A stretch of 17,715 nucleotides of DNA from JBHELT01 sp046262935 (GTDB lineage: Bacteria > Actinomycetota > CADDZG01 > JAHWKV01), in NCBI GenBank assembly GCA_046262935.1, contig JBHELT010000022.1, positions 1 to 17,715 of the forward strand, in the 5' to 3' direction. Positions 5,386 through 14,237 of the stretch are shown in pieces; position 1 is the first letter of the stretch; each line of letters opens with the position of its first letter. The notes beneath the pieces were generated by a model. It had not been told where the DNA came from and made no database searches. It saw only the letters and a list, made by a program, of their open reading frames with translations. The position numbers and the translations under genes were made by a program.

Positions 5386-6096
5386 TCAGTAGATATTGTG
5401 GCTGAGTTGCTCCACAACGAAGTGAGCTCCGCCATCGCCTTCTTCATTGTGCAAAGAGCCAACCACCCACATCCTGTGATGGTAAAAGGCGTTGCCCTTG
5501 ACCGTAAGCGAGGTTCTTGTCGGATCACCGGGGCGGATGCAGTCGCGTCCGACAAGCGTAAGTTCGTTATAGACCCTGTAGATGGTTGTTAGGCCCCAGT
5601 CGTAAACCTCCAAACACATCCGCGTATGGGGGCCATAGGGTGCGAAGAAAGCCCCAGCGACGGTCGCGGTGGCCGTGAAGGTTTGGTCTTTGGTGCTGGC
5701 GACCTCGATGTAGGAGGAACTTCTTTGCACGTTCACTCCCCAGGTGTTGGGAGTCACGCCAAAGATGAGGCCATCGCCGTAGAGGAATTCCCATCCGCCA
5801 ACTATGAGGTTTCCATAGTGGGCCTGGCAGGCGAACACCAATTCGCTCGCACAAACCGGCCCGAAGGCGCCGTTGACTCCGGTCTTGGCTTTGTTGTTGT
5901 CTTGATAACACTTGTACGTGTAATAGCCCCCCGAGACCTGCGGGAGGTTGTCCTTTTGAAGGGTGCAACTCTCTCCACGCCCATAGGCAGGGGTTTTGTT
6001 GATCGGCTTCTTGCTGTCATCTGCCCTTGCCGTCAGTGCCGAAAACATCGAAAGGACGATGGCAAGTACCACAAGGGATCTGCGTGAGCGGTTCAT
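5386..6096 (-). CDS. secreted six-cysteine protein of unknown function
   Basis: I do not recognise this 236-aa protein. An N-terminal basic start, hydrophobic core and TARA cleavage motif (cut predicted after Ala25) make a clear Sec signal peptide. The mature part has six cysteines (44, 63, 82, 90, 161, 186), consistent with up to three disulfides. It is rich in Tyr, Gly and Trp with many short beta-prone stretches, suggesting a compact secreted beta fold. There is no membrane anchor, sorting signal or catalytic signature. It lies 28 bases upstream of the AMIN-like lipoprotein and 65 bases after the propeller gene, all on one strand, so co-expression is likely. ATG 6096 gives the signal peptide, but ribosome-binding evidence is weak. 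Confidence 0.8.
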   Translation of the reverse strand: MNRSRRSLVVLAIVLSMFSALTARADDSKKPINKTPAYGRGESCTLQKDNLPQVSGGYYTYKCYQDNNKAKTGVNGAFGPVCASELVFACQAHYGNLIVGGWEFLYGDGLIFGVTPNTWGVNVQRSSSYIEVASTKDQTFTATATVAGAFFAPYGPHTRMCLEVYDWGLTTIYRVYNELTLVGRDCIRPGDPTRTSLTVKGNAFYHHRMWVVGSLHNEEGDGGAHFVVEQLSHNIY

Positions 6097-6161
6097 GCCC
6101 TTGAAAGTTCGACGCTCCGGACGAAACTCCTGCTTGCTCTGCCGATTCAGTCCCAGATGTC

Positions 6162-8342
6162 TCAGATTACCGTTTCCACGATCGAAGCCCCGACGCTTTC
6201 GACGTTTCCAGAGCGGTCAACCGACCATGCCCTCACCGTATAGGTGCCAGGGGTAACCGGGTTGTCGGCAGACCATTGACAGGACGTAGCCGACCCATTG
6301 CACATCAGACTCGCGGTACTCGTAGCAGCAAGTCCTTGCGCCGATACGAAGGTCACGTTTACGACCATTGTTCCCGACCGATCGTCGGTCACCACCCCGG
6401 TTACCGGAGAGACGAACCAACCGACGAAAGCCTGGCTGCCGCTCGGTGTCGTGATGGTCGTGCTTGGAGCCAGGCTGTCTTCGCCAAGCAAGGTCATGAT
6501 CCCTAACTTGTCGTTCGAGACGGCGATCTTGCTAGTGACCGGATCGACCTTCAAGGCGAACGCACTCGACCCGATCTTCAAACTTGTCAGAGAACCTCCG
6601 GTTGAACCATCGAAGACGTCGATGTAGCCCTCGCTGTAGCTAGAACTGTAGACCTCGTTCGTGTTCGAATTGACTGCCACGAAATATGGGGTACCGTGCA
6701 CGTTAACCGTTCGTATCACGGAGTTAGTTGAAATCCTTATGACCGAAGTAGTAGAGGAACCTGCATTTGCGACGTACGCGAGCCCGGTATTCTCGTTGAT
6801 GGCGATCCCGGTCGGTTGAGAACCAACGATTATGGGGTTACCTATCCTGGTATCCGTCACACTATCGATCACAACAACGACGTTGCGTTGTTGCGCTGTT
6901 ACGAAAACGTGTCCGGTGTTCGGGTCGACGGCAACACCGGCAGCACCAAGCTCGGTTGGGATGGTAACGAATGATCCCGTTGCTGGGTCGATGGAATAGA
7001 TAGTGTTATTGGCTTGTCCGGAGACGTAGATCCTTGCATTGCGCGGGTTGTAGGCGATCCCGTTAGGTCCAGCGGAGGGCAAGGTTACCGACCTGATCAC
7101 GGCCCATGCGTTCGCATCGATCACCATGACGGTGTTGCTCCAATAGTTGGTCACGTAAAGCGTATTGGTCGATTCGTTAACAGCAACGTTCAATGGTCCA
7201 TTGCCCACGGCTAAAGTTCGGGTCATCACGCCAAGGGATTCGTCGACCTCATAAAGCGTGTTGGTATCCCATCCAACTGTGTAGAACTTCCCCGTGACCG
7301 TATTAACCGCAACGCCTCTCATCGAGCCGGTGCTCGTTCCCAATAGGTTGACAACCGCGAGTGAGTCTTGGTCGAACACAACCACCATGCCCCCAGTGCT
7401 AGCGAAGCCCCTGGCCCCGTCTGCGGACAATGAGAGGTCGGTCACAGTCCCAGCCTGAGGCAGAACGGCGAACGTTGATCCATCGCTCGTATCGACAGAG
7501 GTTACGAATCGCGATTCGGCGAATCCTACGAGCAGGTGATTCCTGGAAGCATCCAACGCCAATCTTGTGGCATTCAAGCCTAGAGAGAATCTCCTCGTGT
7601 TTAACGGGTATGAGAACCCGGCAACAACCGGCTGGCCGCCCGTGGCAGCATCGCCAGCGATGTAGAGATCACCTGAGGTCTGGTCGGCTGTCAGGGCTCT
7701 AATATTGCGGATCTGCGGGTCGAACAACCTGGTCGCGCTGGCCGCACTCTCGTCGACCACCCAGATATTCGATTGAGCTTCGATGTAGACCACCTTGCGC
7801 AGCATGTCTACGGTTATGGCGCGGTAAGCGGGGGCGTTGGCGAAACCGAGGACTAAGAGCGTTAGTTCGTCTATCGCGTAAACACCTTCACCCATCACTG
7901 ATACGAACAGACGGTTGCTAGTTGTGTCTGAAACCATCCCACCTATCGATCCAACGTGAGGCGCTGTGAAGGTAATCGTTGCCAAAGGGATGAAAGATTC
8001 GGCGCTGAACGACAGCAACCTGTGCTCGAACGATGGACTCTCGGTTATCACGAAGACCAGCCCGGAATCAACGTCGATGGCCAAACGGATGATCACGTTG
8101 TCCATCGTGTAACTGCTGACCTTATCCCCGGTTACAGAGTCATAACTAGCGAGCACGTTGTTGGATGCCGCAACAACACGACCATTGGCGTCATCGAAAA
8201 CGCTCATCGAATAATTCTGGGCACGGGACTGGTTTAGGAAGACCTTCCCAGCGAAGTATGGAGTTATCACCCGCGCCTCAGCGGCTGATGAAGAAAGTAG
8301 TACGACAGCTGTTAACGCAGCGAGGATGGGGAGCCGTCTCAT
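6162..8342 (-). CDS. secreted YVTN/YncE-type beta-propeller with C-terminal Ig-like domain
   Basis: A 726-aa exported protein. ATG 8342 gives MRRLPILAALTAVVLLSSSAAEARV, a textbook signal peptide; the upstream in-frame extension to 8480 is rejected because it would bury it and overlap the HIT gene. Residues ~35-600 consist of ~40-residue beta-propeller repeats (e.g. TNTLYVTNYWSNTVMVID, GIAINENTGLAYVANAG), enough for about 13-14 blades and so possibly two propellers. Residues ~620-726 form an Ig-like beta domain with a Cys pair (SLMCNGSATSCQW) and no anchor. YVTN propellers bind ligands or partners outside the cell; none is indicated here. It heads the minus-strand run of exported proteins. Confidence 0.88.
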   Translation of the reverse strand: MRRLPILAALTAVVLLSSSAAEARVITPYFAGKVFLNQSRAQNYSMSVFDDANGRVVAASNNVLASYDSVTGDKVSSYTMDNVIIRLAIDVDSGLVFVITESPSFEHRLLSFSAESFIPLATITFTAPHVGSIGGMVSDTTSNRLFVSVMGEGVYAIDELTLLVLGFANAPAYRAITVDMLRKVVYIEAQSNIWVVDESAASATRLFDPQIRNIRALTADQTSGDLYIAGDAATGGQPVVAGFSYPLNTRRFSLGLNATRLALDASRNHLLVGFAESRFVTSVDTSDGSTFAVLPQAGTVTDLSLSADGARGFASTGGMVVVFDQDSLAVVNLLGTSTGSMRGVAVNTVTGKFYTVGWDTNTLYEVDESLGVMTRTLAVGNGPLNVAVNESTNTLYVTNYWSNTVMVIDANAWAVIRSVTLPSAGPNGIAYNPRNARIYVSGQANNTIYSIDPATGSFVTIPTELGAAGVAVDPNTGHVFVTAQQRNVVVVIDSVTDTRIGNPIIVGSQPTGIAINENTGLAYVANAGSSTTSVIRISTNSVIRTVNVHGTPYFVAVNSNTNEVYSSSYSEGYIDVFDGSTGGSLTSLKIGSSAFALKVDPVTSKIAVSNDKLGIMTLLGEDSLAPSTTITTPSGSQAFVGWFVSPVTGVVTDDRSGTMVVNVTFVSAQGLAATSTASLMCNGSATSCQWSADNPVTPGTYTVRAWSVDRSGNVESVGASIVETVI

Positions 8343-8394
8343 AGCATGGTACTTCGCCGTCAGATAGCGAGAATCCTGCAAGAAACGGAAAAAT

Positions 8395-8414
8395 GGGAAG
8401 ATTTTCATCTTCCC
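8395..8414. promoter_or_regulatory. 8-bp inverted repeat in the HIT gene leader
   Basis: GGGAAGAT at 8395-8402 and ATCTTCCC at 8407-8414 are perfect reverse complements around a four-base loop. The structure ends eight bases before the GGAGG of the HIT gene and lies in the gap between two divergent genes. It could be an operator shared by both directions or a leader hairpin; it has no terminator-like U-run. Confidence 0.4.
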
Positions 8415-8431
8415 CACCAACGGAGGCCATC

Positions 8432-8848
8432 TTGACCAATGACCGATGCATCTTCTGCCAGATAGTCGAGGGGCAAGCACCCGCGACCCGCGTTTATGAA
8501 GACGACACCACCCTGGCGCTGATGGACATATTCCCAGTCGCTAAAGGACACTGCCTGGTGATTCCCAAACAACACCATTCAGACCTTCTCAGCGCCCCGG
8601 TAAGCGTCGTGACCGCGGTTATTACCACCGCGCATCACATAGCCCCAGCCCTAGTTAAAACCGTGGAAGCCGACGGGCTCAACCTTCTTCAATCGAACGG
8701 AAGAGCAGCGTGGCAAACCGTTGACCATTTCCACATCCACCTGATCCCCCGCTGGCATTCAGATGGGCTTCGGCCCCCAGGCACGCCGGCGCCTGCCGAC
8801 AGGGATGAACTGCAGACGATCGCAGAACAGATCGCCCGTGAACTGTAG
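8432..8848 (+). CDS. HIT family (histidine triad) nucleotide hydrolase
   Basis: A 138-aa cytoplasmic HIT protein. The histidine triad HFHIHLIPR (His99, His101, His103) is intact; the middle of such triads forms the covalent nucleotide intermediate. The N-terminal CIFCQIVEGQ and KGHCLVIPKQHH are typical of the Hint/PKCI-like branch, which hydrolyses nucleoside phosphoramidates or related substrates. TTG 8432 is chosen over ATG 8393 because GGAGG at 8422-8426 is correctly spaced and family members begin just before CIFC. The gene is convergent with the M23 peptidase gene, three bases away, and divergent from the propeller gene. The exact substrate cannot be assigned. Confidence 0.93.
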   Translation: MTNDRCIFCQIVEGQAPATRVYEDDTTLALMDIFPVAKGHCLVIPKQHHSDLLSAPVSVVTAVITTAHHIAPALVKTVEADGLNLLQSNGRAAWQTVDHFHIHLIPRWHSDGLRPPGTPAPADRDELQTIAEQIAREL

Positions 8849-8851
8849 GCC

Positions 8852-10096
8852 CTAACCCGAGGCAACCTGATCGGTTGGGTAACCGAGCAGAGGCATCGCG
8901 GTTAAAGACGACAGTCTGAGGTCCTTCGCATAGACCGCCGCTCGTACCGCAGCCAATCGCGCTCGTTCGGACCGTTTCTCGCTAGCACTCCCCAAACCAT
9001 CGAGGGTGGCAGCCGAAGCTATCGCATCGCGGGCTATGCCCAGCGATCCAAGAGCAGGTTCGAACAAAGAGAGCACCGAATCCGATGGCGAAGGCCTACT
9101 GTCGGGATCGATCAGTTGATCTAACCGTCGCGAGAAGTGAAGATCACGTTGCACGACTGATAGTCGTTGTATGAGTGCATCAACGAGAGCCTGCGCCTTC
9201 TGCTCAGCTTGCAACAACCAAGCGTCGAGGAAGGGCTTTGGATCGACCGCTGGCGTACGCGTCGCGCCAAATCCGGTGGGAAGTGTGTCTACACCGCTGA
9301 GTGTGATCCTTCCTTTAGCATCCTTCGTCGGTGGATGCACTTCGAAATGCAGATGTGGGGGCCCACCTGCAGCATCCCCCGTGCTTCCAACAGAACCCAG
9401 CAAAGTACCGGAATCGACCCTCATACCAATACCAACTCCCGGTGCGAAATTCAAAAGATGCGCGTAGTAAAGACCGGTTCCATCGTCGGCCGCGACCCAA
9501 ATCGCGAGTCCTCCCACAGAGGAATCTGCCATTCCGGCGACAACGCCGGGGCCTGAAGCAACGATCGGAGTTCCGAAGTCGGCGAATATGTCGGTGCCCT
9601 CATGCAGATGCGGCACCGGAACGTACCGAGGGAATCCGAAGTCGTCACTGAAGAAAGCTTGACCGGCAACAGGGAACGGGGCGCTCGCCAAAACGGCCGC
9701 TTGATCTAAGGGGAGTCCGTTATCAACCAGCGGGGCGAGGATGTTGAGCAGTTTGGTAGTGGATTGCGAGGGCGACCTTAAGAAATTCGGGATCTGCAAC
9801 GGAAAGCCTGGTGGGCCGCTGACCGCTGGACCGGGACTTGCAGGCACCGCTGGCGGCGCTTGGGGGCCGGGCCCTGGCTGGCCTGGGGCCGGTTGGCCCG
9901 ACGGATCGCCACCTTGCGTTTGTCGCGGCGTAGGACTCACAGAGGGGCTGGGCGAGGGTGATGGACTTGGAGAAGGCGAATCGGTACAGACCGGTGGACA
10001 AACGGGCAAGTCCGCTCCGCGCGAGATACCCGAGCCCGCGACCAACATCGACGCCAAGAGCGCAGTGAACACGCTGTAGCCAAGCTTAGACCTCAA
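8852..10096 (-). CDS. secreted M23 family metallopeptidase
   Basis: An exported LytM-type zinc endopeptidase, a family that cuts peptidoglycan cross-bridges. Numbered from TTG 10096, a signal peptide (to about residue 28) is followed by a PVCPPVC pair, a Ser-Pro repeat and a long Pro/Gly linker to ~105. The catalytic domain (~140-260) carries the zinc ligands HEGTD (His165, Asp169) and HLHFE (His248, His250), plus His213 in YYAHL. All ligands are present, so it should be active. Residues ~270-410 form a helical C-terminal region I do not recognise. GTG 10102 is the alternative start, but the GGGG run overlaps it while fitting TTG well. It is divergent from the nucleotidyltransferase gene. Confidence 0.92.
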   Translation of the reverse strand: MRSKLGYSVFTALLASMLVAGSGISRGADLPVCPPVCTDSPSPSPSPSPSPSVSPTPRQTQGGDPSGQPAPGQPGPGPQAPPAVPASPGPAVSGPPGFPLQIPNFLRSPSQSTTKLLNILAPLVDNGLPLDQAAVLASAPFPVAGQAFFSDDFGFPRYVPVPHLHEGTDIFADFGTPIVASGPGVVAGMADSSVGGLAIWVAADDGTGLYYAHLLNFAPGVGIGMRVDSGTLLGSVGSTGDAAGGPPHLHFEVHPPTKDAKGRITLSGVDTLPTGFGATRTPAVDPKPFLDAWLLQAEQKAQALVDALIQRLSVVQRDLHFSRRLDQLIDPDSRPSPSDSVLSLFEPALGSLGIARDAIASAATLDGLGSASEKRSERARLAAVRAAVYAKDLRLSSLTAMPLLGYPTDQVASG

Positions 10097-10224
10097 AAGC
10101 ACCCCTTCGATCTACTTCGTCGCGGAACCGAGTTGCGAAACACCTATGGTCACCTCCGGAGTATCGGCAACTGTGACGGCCTTCAACACATCACGCTCAT
10201 CGAGAACACCGTATCGTACCGTTG

Positions 10225-10241
10225 AGACGCGACACGCGTCT
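10225..10241. promoter_or_regulatory. 7-bp palindrome in divergent intergenic region
   Basis: AGACGCG at 10225-10231 and CGCGTCT at 10235-10241 are perfect reverse complements with a three-base spacer, 33 bases upstream of the nucleotidyltransferase start. TTGAGA at 10222-10227 is -35-like, but no well-spaced -10 goes with it. It may be an operator. The remaining ~170 bases between the M23 and nucleotidyltransferase genes show nothing else convincing. Confidence 0.35.
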
Positions 10242-10273
10242 TGGCCCTCCCCCTATAGCTTGCTCAGGTAAAC

Positions 10274-11203
10274 ATGAACGGACTCATACTCTCGGCCGGA
10301 AAGGGCACACGTATCCGCCCCCTTTCCGACGAAGTTCCCAAATCGCTCATACCCACCCTTGATGTGACGAATCTCGCGCGGGCAGCATCGTCGATGGCCG
10401 CTGCGGGCGTTACAAAGTTGTTCGTGAACGTGCACGCTCACACAGATGCCATAAAGGCAGAAACGCAACGCTTGTCAGCTGTTGGCATCGATATCGAGCA
10501 TTCGATGGAACCTAAAGAGCCGCTGGGAACGGCTGGGGCGATAAGGCATCTGTCAGAGCGGTTGGACGGTCCGATCCTGCTGTTCAACGGAGACGTGATC
10601 TGCGATCCGGCCCTTGAAGAACTGATCGAAGTTCATTCAAGATCCGGAGCGCGGATAACTTTGCTACTGGCCCCAGACGACTCAAGGACCGACGTCTTCG
10701 TTGAAGAAGGGTGGGTAACCAGTTTCTCGCAAGGGCAAGAGCGAACCGGTGCCGGTTGGCTCTACAGCGGTATCTGTATTTTGGAACCTGAGGCAGTCGA
10801 GCTCATACCCGAAGGAACCTCGAGCCTGTTCGATGCGGTGTTTCGAAAGACCATTGAGCTCGAGGCCGGGGTCGCTACGGTGCAGCTGAATGGCTATTGG
10901 CGCGACGTGGGAACGGTAGAGGCTCACATGAGGGCGAACCTCGACTGCCTTGCCGGAGCATTCGACGACACATCAACGAGAACTAGACTCGGCACCCAAC
11001 CATCGCGCAATGATGCGACTGCCTACATCGGCCAAGACGCGATCTCCCACGATGTGGAACTGCGTCATGCCGTCATAGGCCGGGGCGCACAGGTAGCCGC
11101 CGGGAGCAGACTCGAAAGATGCGTTGTTTGGCCGGGAACCATATTGAAGCGGGGAAACTACAAGGACATGGTCATAACGCAGAAGCACAAAGTCAAAGTC
11201 TGA
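10274..11203 (+). CDS. sugar-phosphate nucleotidyltransferase
   Basis: A 309-aa cytoplasmic enzyme that should join a sugar 1-phosphate to an NTP to give an NDP-sugar. The N-terminal GT-A-like domain has the signature LSAGKGTRIRPL (residues 6-17) with Lys23 in EVPKSLIP, EPLGTAGAI at 82-90, and the metal-binding segment FNGD (Asp107). Residues ~250-300 carry hexapeptide-type repeats (YIGQDAIS, AVIGRGAQVAAGS, CVVWPGTIL) of a short left-handed beta-helix. This layout fits GDP-mannose or dTDP-glucose type pyrophosphorylases; nucleotide and sugar cannot be told from sequence. AGG lies shortly upstream of the ATG. It is convergent with nuoN, 13 bases apart. Confidence 0.9.
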   Translation: MNGLILSAGKGTRIRPLSDEVPKSLIPTLDVTNLARAASSMAAAGVTKLFVNVHAHTDAIKAETQRLSAVGIDIEHSMEPKEPLGTAGAIRHLSERLDGPILLFNGDVICDPALEELIEVHSRSGARITLLLAPDDSRTDVFVEEGWVTSFSQGQERTGAGWLYSGICILEPEAVELIPEGTSSLFDAVFRKTIELEAGVATVQLNGYWRDVGTVEAHMRANLDCLAGAFDDTSTRTRLGTQPSRNDATAYIGQDAISHDVELRHAVIGRGAQVAAGSRLERCVVWPGTILKRGNYKDMVITQKHKVKV

Positions 11204-11216
11204 ATCCGTCTAGCCT

Positions 11217-12674
11217 CTAAAAGAGCGTAGACAATTTCGCAACGTGACCGAGCAAGTCGGGAAGGATCCCTACGACTATCACCACCAACGCAGTGACTGT
11301 AAGAGCGGTGGAAAGAAGGATCGGAACCTTAACGGCGCTGGCCTGTTGGTCGCTAGCGGGGTCCATGAACATCCTCTTCACTATGGCAGCGTAGTAATAG
11401 AGCGCTATCACGGTATTGATGGCCATCGCAGCGGCGAGCCAGATGGTGCCGCTTCTTATGACGGCTAAGAACACGAAAAGCTTCGCGGCCCAACCAGCCA
11501 AGGGTGGCACACCTGCCAAAGAGAAAAGGAAGACGGTCATCGCAACGGTCAAAGCAGGAGCCCTAGAGAACGATCCTTTGTAATCGTCGATCAGATACCC
11601 GCCGCCGCGTCTTCCGAACGCGATGGCACCAGCGAATGCTCCTGTTTCCATGAACGCGTAGATCAACAGATACAAGATCGAAGCGGTGAAGGCCTGTCTG
11701 TTCAATCCACCATTGGTGGCGCTTACGACACCAAGAGGCAGGAGTATGTAACCTGCCTGGCCTATAGAAGAGTAAGCGAGCATCCTTATGAGGTTCTTCT
11801 GCTGCATGGCGACCAGGTTCCCGAACGTCATCGTGAGCACCGCCAATATCGCTATGAAAGGTCGCCATATGTCTGCCAGGTCCTTGAACGCGATGAACAT
11901 GATCTGAAGGAGTCCTACGAATCCGGCAGTCTTCGATGCGACCGAGAGGAACGCTGCAACCGGAACCGGAGACCCTTCGTATGTGTCAGGAACCCACCAT
12001 TGAAACGGAAAAGCCGAAACCTTGAACCCGAATCCCACGATGATGAAGAAGACACTGAGCACCGCCATCGCATCGTAGGAGGCATGAGACGAGAGGAACG
12101 TGGCGATCCCGACCAGCGATGTGGTTCCCGTCATGCCGTAAACCAACGACATGCCGTAAAGCATGATGGTCGTTGACAACACCCCGAAGAGGAAGAACTT
12201 GAGCGCGGCTTCGTTGGAGCGAAGATCCTTCTTCCTTAGGCCGGCCAAGATGAATGCGGGGACCGATATCAATTCCAATGCGACGAATATGGGGATGAGG
12301 TCTCTGCTGGAGGCGATGGTGAGCATCCCGAGCAACGACGACAACATCATCGTGTAGTACTCGCCCTGGTGGATGTCGTCATCCATAAGATAGTCGTGAG
12401 AGATCGCGAAGACGATCAATGCGGCAACGCAGAACACAGCTTTGAATAGCAAAGCGAAGTGATCCACGACGAACATCCCGCCAAGCGTGGTCCTGGGGAC
12501 CCCTGTCTTCCAAAGGGCCAGCAGCGCTACCAGCGTCGCCACGACGCCAGCGAACGCGGCCGGCATGGCCAGCCACTTTTTCGCCTTCGGCAAGAACAGA
12601 TCCAGCGTCAACACAGCGCAAAGCGCGGCCGTTAGAACGAGTTCGGGGGCTAACGCTAGAAAGTCAACCTTCAA
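11217..12674 (-). CDS. nuoN: NADH-quinone oxidoreductase subunit N
   Basis: A 485-aa antiporter-like membrane subunit of respiratory complex I, with about 14 hydrophobic helices. The conserved proton-channel Glu134 lies in FVALELISVPAFIL. RKKDLRSNEAALKFFLFG and the broken-helix segment KVSAFPFQWWVPDTYEGSP are family hallmarks. The start is TTG at 12674 with AGGAG six bases upstream, nine bases after the nuoM stop. It is the last gene of the operon and converges on the nucleotidyltransferase gene; no terminator is visible in the gap. Confidence 0.96.
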   Translation of the reverse strand: MKVDFLALAPELVLTAALCAVLTLDLFLPKAKKWLAMPAAFAGVVATLVALLALWKTGVPRTTLGGMFVVDHFALLFKAVFCVAALIVFAISHDYLMDDDIHQGEYYTMMLSSLLGMLTIASSRDLIPIFVALELISVPAFILAGLRKKDLRSNEAALKFFLFGVLSTTIMLYGMSLVYGMTGTTSLVGIATFLSSHASYDAMAVLSVFFIIVGFGFKVSAFPFQWWVPDTYEGSPVPVAAFLSVASKTAGFVGLLQIMFIAFKDLADIWRPFIAILAVLTMTFGNLVAMQQKNLIRMLAYSSIGQAGYILLPLGVVSATNGGLNRQAFTASILYLLIYAFMETGAFAGAIAFGRRGGGYLIDDYKGSFSRAPALTVAMTVFLFSLAGVPPLAGWAAKLFVFLAVIRSGTIWLAAAMAINTVIALYYYAAIVKRMFMDPASDQQASAVKVPILLSTALTVTALVVIVVGILPDLLGHVAKLSTLF

Positions 12675-12683
12675 ATCAGTCTC

Positions 12684-14204
12684 CTAATGAAGGAACAACC
12701 GGGTGAGTGCGATCACCGAATGATTGGTCACATCGAACATCAATCGCGGATAAACACCCAGAACGAGGATCAGGATCAGCAGCGGCGTCCAGGCCATGAG
12801 CTCGAGTGGCTGAACATCGGAGAAGGCCTTGTCTTGCCATTTCGCCGGAACTTTTCCGAGGTTGACCCTTTGAAGCATCCACAAGAAGTAGCCAGCGGTG
12901 AGGACGGTGCCGATACCGCCGATCACCATGAATGTCCTGAAAGTCCCGGGATTCAGGCCCCGGAGCGGGCTGTACGATGACAACAGAGCCATCACCTCAC
13001 CCCAGAAGCCGGCGAGGCCAGGCAGGCCGAGCGATGCGATCGCTGCGTAAGCTAAGAGGCCTCCGAGGATCGGGATCTTGAGGGACATCCCACCAAGTTC
13101 AGGTATGTCACGAGTGTGATACCGCTCGTGGATAGAACCTGCGATGAAGAAGAGCATCCCGGTGATGACCCCATGAGAAACCATGCCGTAGATGGCAGCG
13201 TTGAAACCAACGTCGGTCATGGTCGCGATCGCCAGCATGACGAAGCCCATGTGACCAACCGAACTGAAAGCGATCATCCGCTTTAGATCTGTTTGAGCCA
13301 AGCAGTTGAGCGCTCCGTAGACGATGGCGATCGCGGCAAGGGCGCCGATGAGTGGAGCGAAAGTACGAGCCGCATGCGGAAGTATGGGGATCGAGATCCG
13401 TAAGAACCCGTATGTCCCCATCTTCAACAAGATGGCCGCCAGCAATACGCTGCCTACGGTTGGCGCCTCGGTGTGAGCGTCTGGAAGCCAAGTATGGAAC
13501 GGCCACATGGGGACCTTGATCGCAAAACCAAGGAACAATCCCCCGAAGATCAAGTTCGCTACACCCGGGGCGATCCCCGCAAGAACGCCGCCATTTTGTA
13601 AGCGCAAGATGTCGAAGGTGTGCGGTGCCGACTGGAAATAAAGAGCCAAGAAACCCAGCAGCATGAAAACGCTTCCAAATAGCGTATACAGGAAGAACTT
13701 TATCGCCGCGTATTCACGACGGGGCCCTCCCCAGATCCCGATCATGAAATACATGGGGACCAACACGAGCTCCCAGAAGATGAAGAAAAGCACGAGGTCC
13801 AGTGCGATGAAGGTGCCGGTCATTCCCGTTTCTAGCAGAAGGCAAAGCGCCAAGAACATCTTCGGGTTACCGGGCTCAGGGATATGCCAGAGCGAATAGA
13901 TCATGCACAGGAATGTGACCAGTAGGCTCAAGATGAACATCGGCAGGGATATCCCGTCGAGACCAACGTGATACCTGGCCCCAATTGACGGTATCCATGA
14001 AACGTCAGTGTGGAATTGGATGCCAGCTTGCCCGTAATGGTACTGACCGAGCACCATCAAGCCGACCAGTAAGGCCGCGCCAGAGAAAGCCAAAGACCAG
14101 AACTTGATGGCTCCCGTCCTTGCCTTTGGCGTTAGAGCAAGAACGATCGCGCCGACGGCAGGAAGGAACACCGCCACGGTCGGTCCCCATTGGTTAATCC
14201 ACAT
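12684..14204 (-). CDS. nuoM: NADH-quinone oxidoreductase subunit M
   Basis: A 506-aa antiporter-like subunit in the membrane arm of complex I, about 14 transmembrane helices. Conserved features include GLDGISLPMFILSLL, the channel Glu145 in FFIFWELVLVPMYF, the broken-helix segment KVPMWPFHTWLPDAHTEAP, and LKRMIAFSSVGHMGF. The ATG follows a strong GGAGGAG. It lies 33 bases after nuoL and directly before nuoN, as in other nuo operons. Length and motifs are complete. Confidence 0.97.
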   Translation of the reverse strand: MWINQWGPTVAVFLPAVGAIVLALTPKARTGAIKFWSLAFSGAALLVGLMVLGQYHYGQAGIQFHTDVSWIPSIGARYHVGLDGISLPMFILSLLVTFLCMIYSLWHIPEPGNPKMFLALCLLLETGMTGTFIALDLVLFFIFWELVLVPMYFMIGIWGGPRREYAAIKFFLYTLFGSVFMLLGFLALYFQSAPHTFDILRLQNGGVLAGIAPGVANLIFGGLFLGFAIKVPMWPFHTWLPDAHTEAPTVGSVLLAAILLKMGTYGFLRISIPILPHAARTFAPLIGALAAIAIVYGALNCLAQTDLKRMIAFSSVGHMGFVMLAIATMTDVGFNAAIYGMVSHGVITGMLFFIAGSIHERYHTRDIPELGGMSLKIPILGGLLAYAAIASLGLPGLAGFWGEVMALLSSYSPLRGLNPGTFRTFMVIGGIGTVLTAGYFLWMLQRVNLGKVPAKWQDKAFSDVQPLELMAWTPLLILILVLGVYPRLMFDVTNHSVIALTRLFLH

Positions 14205-14237
14205 GATCTCCTCCAGTTACCTTTGTGTTTAGTCCAC

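Noticed and set aside
5626..6087. 153-codon plus-strand frame opposite the six-cysteine protein
   Set aside because: Lacks a ribosome-binding site, whereas the minus-strand product has a complete signal peptide and conserved-looking cysteine pattern.
8343..8480. N-terminal extension of the propeller protein to 8480
   Set aside because: It would bury the clear signal peptide starting at 8342 and overlap the HIT gene.
9940..9990. Short DNA repeats near the start of the M23 gene
   Set aside because: They are simply codons for the Ser-Pro linker, not a regulatory array.
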